From positions 1 to 64,000 of the forward strand of contig CAJNOI010000069.1 in the NCBI GenBank assembly GCA_905250115.1: 64,000 bases of DNA, given 5' to 3'. How positions within the stretch are numbered: the stretch's first letter is position 1; each line of letters begins with the position of its first letter. A program made the translations under genes and the position numbers. Below the pieces are notes generated by a model. That model worked only from the letters and a program-made list of their open reading frames with translations, did no database searches and had not been told where the DNA came from. Source of the DNA: Adineta steineri. Its lineage: Eukaryota; Rotifera; Eurotatoria; Adinetida; Adinetidae. This document shows positions 59,601 through 64,000 of the stretch, piece by piece.

Positions 59601-62600
59601 AGTATCATGTAAAAATAATTTATGCATCGTTTGTCGAACAGTATTCTCATCAACACGATTTGAAGTTATTGGTGTTGATGATGATTTACTATTTGAATCA
59701 GTTTTTGATACAATAAATGATGACATTTGAATGGGATTAAGTGTGAAACATTTCTAATTAGAAATAATTAGAAGAATTTTATTTTGATAAAAATTATTTT
59801 TGTCGTCATCATTGATTTTTTTTTTGTTCTTATGATGATTGTTACCTCAAATAAAGAAAGAAGAGTTGAATCTGTTTGAATTGATTTTTCGATTTTTTCT
59901 ATATCGTTTATAAGATTGATTTGTGTAGATATAGAATTGGTTTCTATTCGTTGAACATTAGAATGAAAATCGTATTCACTCTAAAGATAAATATGTTTTT
60001 TATCCACATATATATATTCATTGTATATAACACGTACTCTAAGAATGTCCAATATGGTTGTAGCCGTTGGTGGTTTATATTTATATTCTTTACTTTCGAT
60101 CAGATGATGATTAACTATTAAAAAAAAAGAATATATACGTTTATATCAAGGTCTCAATTTTTTGTTCATATTTGTGAATATATATTGATAGAAAAATGAA
60201 TGAGATTGATATTCTCTATTGATTAATATGAAAGTGAAGGCAGAAAGAAAAAACGAGCAGATCAATAAGAGATATAAATGATAGAATAGTGTGTTATAAA
60301 CGAACCAAAAGAGCAATCGACAATGATACCTGTTTGCTTGCCTCTTTCGCTTATTCAGTCACACTTTACTGACTAGAACACAGAACGATATCGATTTAAC
60401 ATCCTTCACACTTGACATGAACACAAAAAGCTTCACACCTTACACCATCATCAACACAATGAACGATAATATATCAACATATATGTTCACAAGACACAAA
60501 ACTCACTATCATTGATAACTGGTGATGATGATATTTCCATATCTGTGTTTTCATCATTTATATTATTATTATTTGCCCATGAATATAAGTTTTCTGCCTA
60601 GATAATATTAAAAGACATGATTGACCATTATTATTGATGATGACATTTGACATAAAACGATACTTTGTCAGAATAGAAAAAAGAACAAATATCAATGAGG
60701 CATTGCTTCATAACTTGAATATAAGATTCAGTTCTATATTTTTTTTGTTTCAAAAAAAAACGATCATGATCATCATATCTATCATCATTCTATTTATTTC
60801 AAGCTATTCTTCTTCAGTAACAAGTCGAACATTATTTGAAACAATAAATTCAACAAAAATATTTCAAGAAAAAAATGAAGACTATTTTCATTTGAATAAA
60901 TCCTATATTTCAACGCATCGTCTTTTTTTTATTAAACTTATTCTTTTATTTATACTTGGTTGTTTCTTTTCGATATGTTCTTGTCAACTGATTATTCGAC
61001 AAATCTATATGGATAAAAAACGATTAAAATCCTCAATAATAATGAACACTCAAGGAAATATCAGTACAATTCCTGTAAAATAAATATGATTAATAAATCC
61101 TTCGCAATGTCATGACAATTCAATAAACATTATATTTACTTTTTTTTTCTTCTGCTATTCGTATCCTTCATGATTATTTCTTATGTAGATTTTTTTTCTC
61201 ACCTTTACTGTTCAGCTTGTTAATTGAACTAAATGCATAGACAACATTATACACACCTATACATGTAGAACATTGACATCGATCGATATCTTCAATGTCA
61301 AAAGTTTGTCAGACTTGAATGTATATATATATATTAGTTGAGAATGGATATATTGAACATCAAGGATATATTACATTCCAGTCAAGGTAAAAATAATCAG
61401 AACAACAACTATGAATGTACTTAATCGATATGAAGAGTGACTTGAATTAATACGCTTTTTCCAAAAAAAAAAAAGAAAAGAAAAAAGAAATCGATGTTTA
61501 TAATTGTGAATATGTATAGAAAATGAATGAATAAAAAAGATGATATCTACTATTATACAAACAGAGCGATAGCGTTCTATAACGAGGTGAGATGATAAAT
61601 AATGATATTTAATTCAATTCGGACAGGTAGTTCGAGTGTGTGTGCGCGCGCGCCTATCCACACGATTGCTCAAAGAATGACATTATAGGAAAAAGAAAAA
61701 TGTGTTTGTCAAACAATTTATGTCATTCAAACATCAAATACGTATTGCATCGCGTCCAATTATGTCGATATCATTGATCGTTTTTACATACATATATATA
61801 AAGACGAATGATGGTTTCTCACACCTTTCTTTTTTTGCCTGTACCTCATTCATCTATACACAATACAATTGATTACCTTCGTCATAGGACAAGGCTTTTT
61901 ACACCTTCTCCTACGCATGATCGTCCGACTATATACATATACATATATACGATTAAAACTATTTCCAGTCAAAACTATTATCTCTACTAATTCTTTATTT
62001 TTTACTTGGCAAATGATAGATCACGAGTATTTAATAGAACACGAGAATAAACAATTTAGTTGAAACAAGATTAACTCCAGATGAATTCTATTTCCCTTGT
62101 GTATTAATAACACAAAATCTACTAATTCTTTTTTTCTATTAAACAAAAAAAAAACCCCGTACATCTAATAAAGAAAAAAAAAGGGAAGTTGTCTACATAC
62201 TTGAAATAAATCACTCTCTTGATTATGTTCCATTATCAATACATCAAGTCCAATTAAACAAGTACAACATTGTAAAATAACTTGTTTAATTAATGGAAGA
62301 TTCTCATAACGTCCTTCAAAATGTATTAAAAACCAATCAAGTAATAATTCACCTAGCAAACAAAAAAGAAAGGAAATAAATCATTTATTACTATTTTTTT
62401 CTTCTTTTAAATATCTACCAGAAAATTTAGCATGTTTATTAAATTGTAAACATGGATGAATTAATATCGGAGATATTAAATTATCTTGAATATTATTATT
62501 ATTTAATTGATCAGTAGAATTATCATCAGTTGAATTTATCGTTGGTGATTTTTTATTATAAACACCAAAAAATCTTCGTAGAACTTGTCGAACATAATTT

Positions 62601-62737
62601 ACATTATTAAAACGTTTATCATTTGGATTTGTTTGATTACGAAAATCCATTAAATTTTGTAATTGAATTTGATTTATATCTAAATCTGGTGTTGTAGCTG
62701 CCGATGCTAAACGTGAAGGACATGTAGATTTTGACAT
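56640..62737 (-). CDS. diaphanous-type formin (FH1-FH2-DAD-like)
   Basis: About 17 small exons, from MSKSTCPSRLASAA at 62737 to a TAG at 56640-56642; roughly 1000 residues. The N-terminal part has two related segments, GELLLDWFLIHFEGRYENLP (62354-62200) and GELLLEWITLNSDSRN (near 59450), which may be a reduced GBD/FH3 region. Then comes FH1, proline-rich (SAPPPPPPLPPPLPP; GIPPPPPPMMPEFS, near 59035-58890). The FH2 domain follows: KKVQWSKINPYTIKKESMW, LRVLDSKAAQNF, ILTVGNYMNSSAKTYEPVHG and LHSTKANDGRRSLLHFIV. Near 57010-56905 there is DDFLLAAAESG...NTFRRQ, which resembles the DAD switch (LL.AL.SG...FRR). Formins nucleate and elongate actin filaments; autoinhibition through DAD is inferred. The 1.6-kb intron at about 60600-62200 holds a plus-strand frame. 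Confidence 0.82.
60766..61083 (+). CDS. possible nested small two-helix membrane protein
   Basis: 105 residues starting MIIISIIILFISSYSSSVTS, a hydrophobic signal/anchor segment. A short polar, N-glycosylatable loop (NSTKIFQEKNEDYFHLNKSY) and a second helix (FFIKLILLFILGCFFSICSC) follow, then a basic tail (IRQIYMDKKRLKSS). It lies antisense inside the large intron of the formin gene. No family is recognised. Coding-like composition and helix placement favour a real gene, but a chance frame in T-rich DNA is possible. An in-frame ATG 43 codons upstream (60637) is an alternative start. Confidence 0.4.
   Translation: MIIISIIILFISSYSSSVTSRTLFETINSTKIFQEKNEDYFHLNKSYISTHRLFFIKLILLFILGCFFSICSCQLIIRQIYMDKKRLKSSIIMNTQGNISTIPVK
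61084..62164. other. rest of the large formin intron, microsatellite-bearing
   Basis: No gene seen. TATATATATATA near 61322-61333, an A/G run near 61461-61490, GTGTGTGTGCGCGCGCGC near 61637-61652 (a potential Z-DNA type alternating tract) and ATATAC repeats near 61930-61950. Confidence 0.45.
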
Positions 62738-63084
62738 AATTTCGAAATTTTATTTATTTATATTGAAGACTGATTTGGCATTGAACTAAACTAAACTAAA
62801 TATATAATCATTCGTATGAGGATATATTAACGAATTATAATAATATGTTAACGATTACATTGATAGTAGCGATCGAAGAGAAAAAGATGTCATTATACAA
62901 TGGTTAAATATTGAAACAGAATCACAATAATTGATTGAATAAAAGAACCAATTATGATATAAGATGAACATATATCAGAACATTTTTTTTGTGTACATTG
63001 TTCATCTGAATTAAAATTTAAAAAGTAAATATTTGTCTATTAAACTGTTTCATATTAATATTTTATATTATTGAAGATTTTAAA
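62738..63084. promoter_or_regulatory. bidirectional 5' region
   Basis: 347 bp between the formin start (-) and the ATG of the last gene (+), so a likely shared promoter. Almost the same size as the one at 20409-20757. No specific element is recognisable. Confidence 0.45.
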
Positions 63085-64000
63085 ATGTCTCAAGATGATG
63101 GTGATGGATGTTCTGGTGCCGAAGCAATTCGTGAAGGTATTTAATTAATCATATTATTTTTTTAGCTTTAATTTTTAATTTTATTCTTTTTAGATACAAA
63201 TGATATTGTTGATGAAACAAAAAATTTAATGATCGAAGCAAGATCTAGTTTAACGACACTTATTTGTAGTATATTATTAATGTCATTAATATCTATTTTT
63301 CTATCAACATGGCTTGCTAAAACAATAACGAATAGTCAAGCATCATTTGGTTCAATTGTTAGTCATTATTTTGGTTTTGATCGTAATGGTACTGAACCAA
63401 ATGTTACATGGTGGACACCGAAACATGTTAAAAAAAATGATTTAATTTCACGAAATAAGACAATGAATAATAACCATGCAACATCAAAATTAACTGTGTT
63501 AAAAATTCCTTATAGTGATTATTCAAATTTTCATACAATTGTTTTACCACTTCTTTTTATTTGTTCAATTCTTCTTGCTGTACTTGCATATTATGCACGT
63601 GTTAAATGTACTAATCGTGATTTTGCCTGGGGTGCTGTACCAAAAATACCACTTGAACGTGTTGATCCATCTGTTGTTGTAGCAACGCTTGCTAAAGAAA
63701 AAGAAGCTGAACCTGGTATTGATTATACAATTGTACAAGGAACAGATGAAGAACCAGTTGTATTTGCATTAGCTGAAACAGTTGAACCATTACGTGAAGA
63801 AGGAGACATTATTGATGAAGGAACTCAATATGAACCCGAAGATGTTTTAAAGTAAAAAAAAATCAAAATAACTATTTTATTCTATTCTATTTATTTTCTT
63901 ATTCAGAGTGATTACACATGTTTCATCTGCACCTCAACTACATACGAATATTCAAATTATCCCATCATCATCATCACCACCATCATCAACAACTCCATCA
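63085..64000 (+). CDS. two-helix membrane protein, 3' end beyond the window
   Basis: Exons 63085-63136, 63194-63851 and 63907 to at least 64000 join in frame: MSQDDGDGCSGAEAIRE, then DTNDIVDETKNLMIEARSSL. The first helix is LTTLICSILLMSLISIFLST, followed by a loop with N-X-T/S sequons (NGTEPNVTWW; SRNKTMNNN). The second helix is IVLPLLFICSILLAVLAYYA, followed by an acidic cytoplasmic-type segment (EKEAEPGIDYTIVQGTDEEP) and a Ser/Pro-rich part at the window edge. Topology with both ends inside is likely. I do not recognise the family. The stop codon is not in the window. Confidence 0.7.

Overview
The window is nuclear DNA of a small, AT-rich animal genome and fits a bdelloid rotifer (Rotaria/Adineta-like) best. 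Reasons: most introns are 45-80 nt with GT..AG ends; F-box/LRR, FG-GAP and NHL-repeat families are present; one receptor fuses NHL repeats to a seven-helix domain; there is a jockey-type LINE and GH16/ricin-type carbohydrate modules. The taxon is an inference from gene content, not from a marker gene. One 100-base N gap (15800-15899) marks a scaffold join.

Layout. 0.5-5.4 kb: an F-box/LRR-like cluster with a decayed copy, a nearly intact copy stopped by one nonsense codon, and an inverted decayed copy. 5.4-7.8 kb: AT-rich, no gene seen. 7.8-13.9 kb: an FG-GAP membrane protein on the minus strand whose second intron holds a complete plus-strand LINE (ORF1+ORF2) bounded by a 13-bp target-site duplication. 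15.9-16.1 kb: the tail of a membrane protein cut by the gap. 17.0-24.8 kb: a myotubularin-type pseudophosphatase (-), an ARMC5-like ARM+BTB protein (+) and an HMG-box protein (-). 24.8-32.7 kb: a sparse, pyrimidine-rich tract around one small gene with a FRAT/GBP-type GSK-3-binding motif. 32.8-42.6 kb: a dense housekeeping block of succinyl-CoA synthetase beta (-), a Cys-less pentameric ligand-gated channel (+), LRWD1/ORCA-like (-), AKAP10-like double RGS (-) and a GH16/ricin-lectin secreted protein (-). 43.2-52.3 kb: one large minus-strand gene of signal peptide, two NHL exons, two repeated beta-type exons and a 7TM exon, all joined in phase 1. 53.1-54.6 kb: debris (U2-like fragment, dynein exon, GT-rich foldbacks). 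54.9-56.4 kb: TRM5 tRNA methyltransferase (-). 56.6-62.7 kb: diaphanous-type formin (-) with a possible nested small membrane gene (+). 63.1 kb to the end: a two-helix membrane protein (+) running off the window.

The genes do not form one pathway. Several are ordinary conserved animal genes: TCA cycle, replication-origin chromatin, PKA anchoring, tRNA m1G37, actin nucleation, phosphoinositide adaptor. The unusual parts are the FRAT-like protein in its sparse setting, the modular NHL-NHL-beta-beta-7TM receptor with interchangeable phase-1 exons, the LINE-split FG-GAP gene, and a dispersed family of short GT-rich/CA-rich foldback elements related to TGTGGG.
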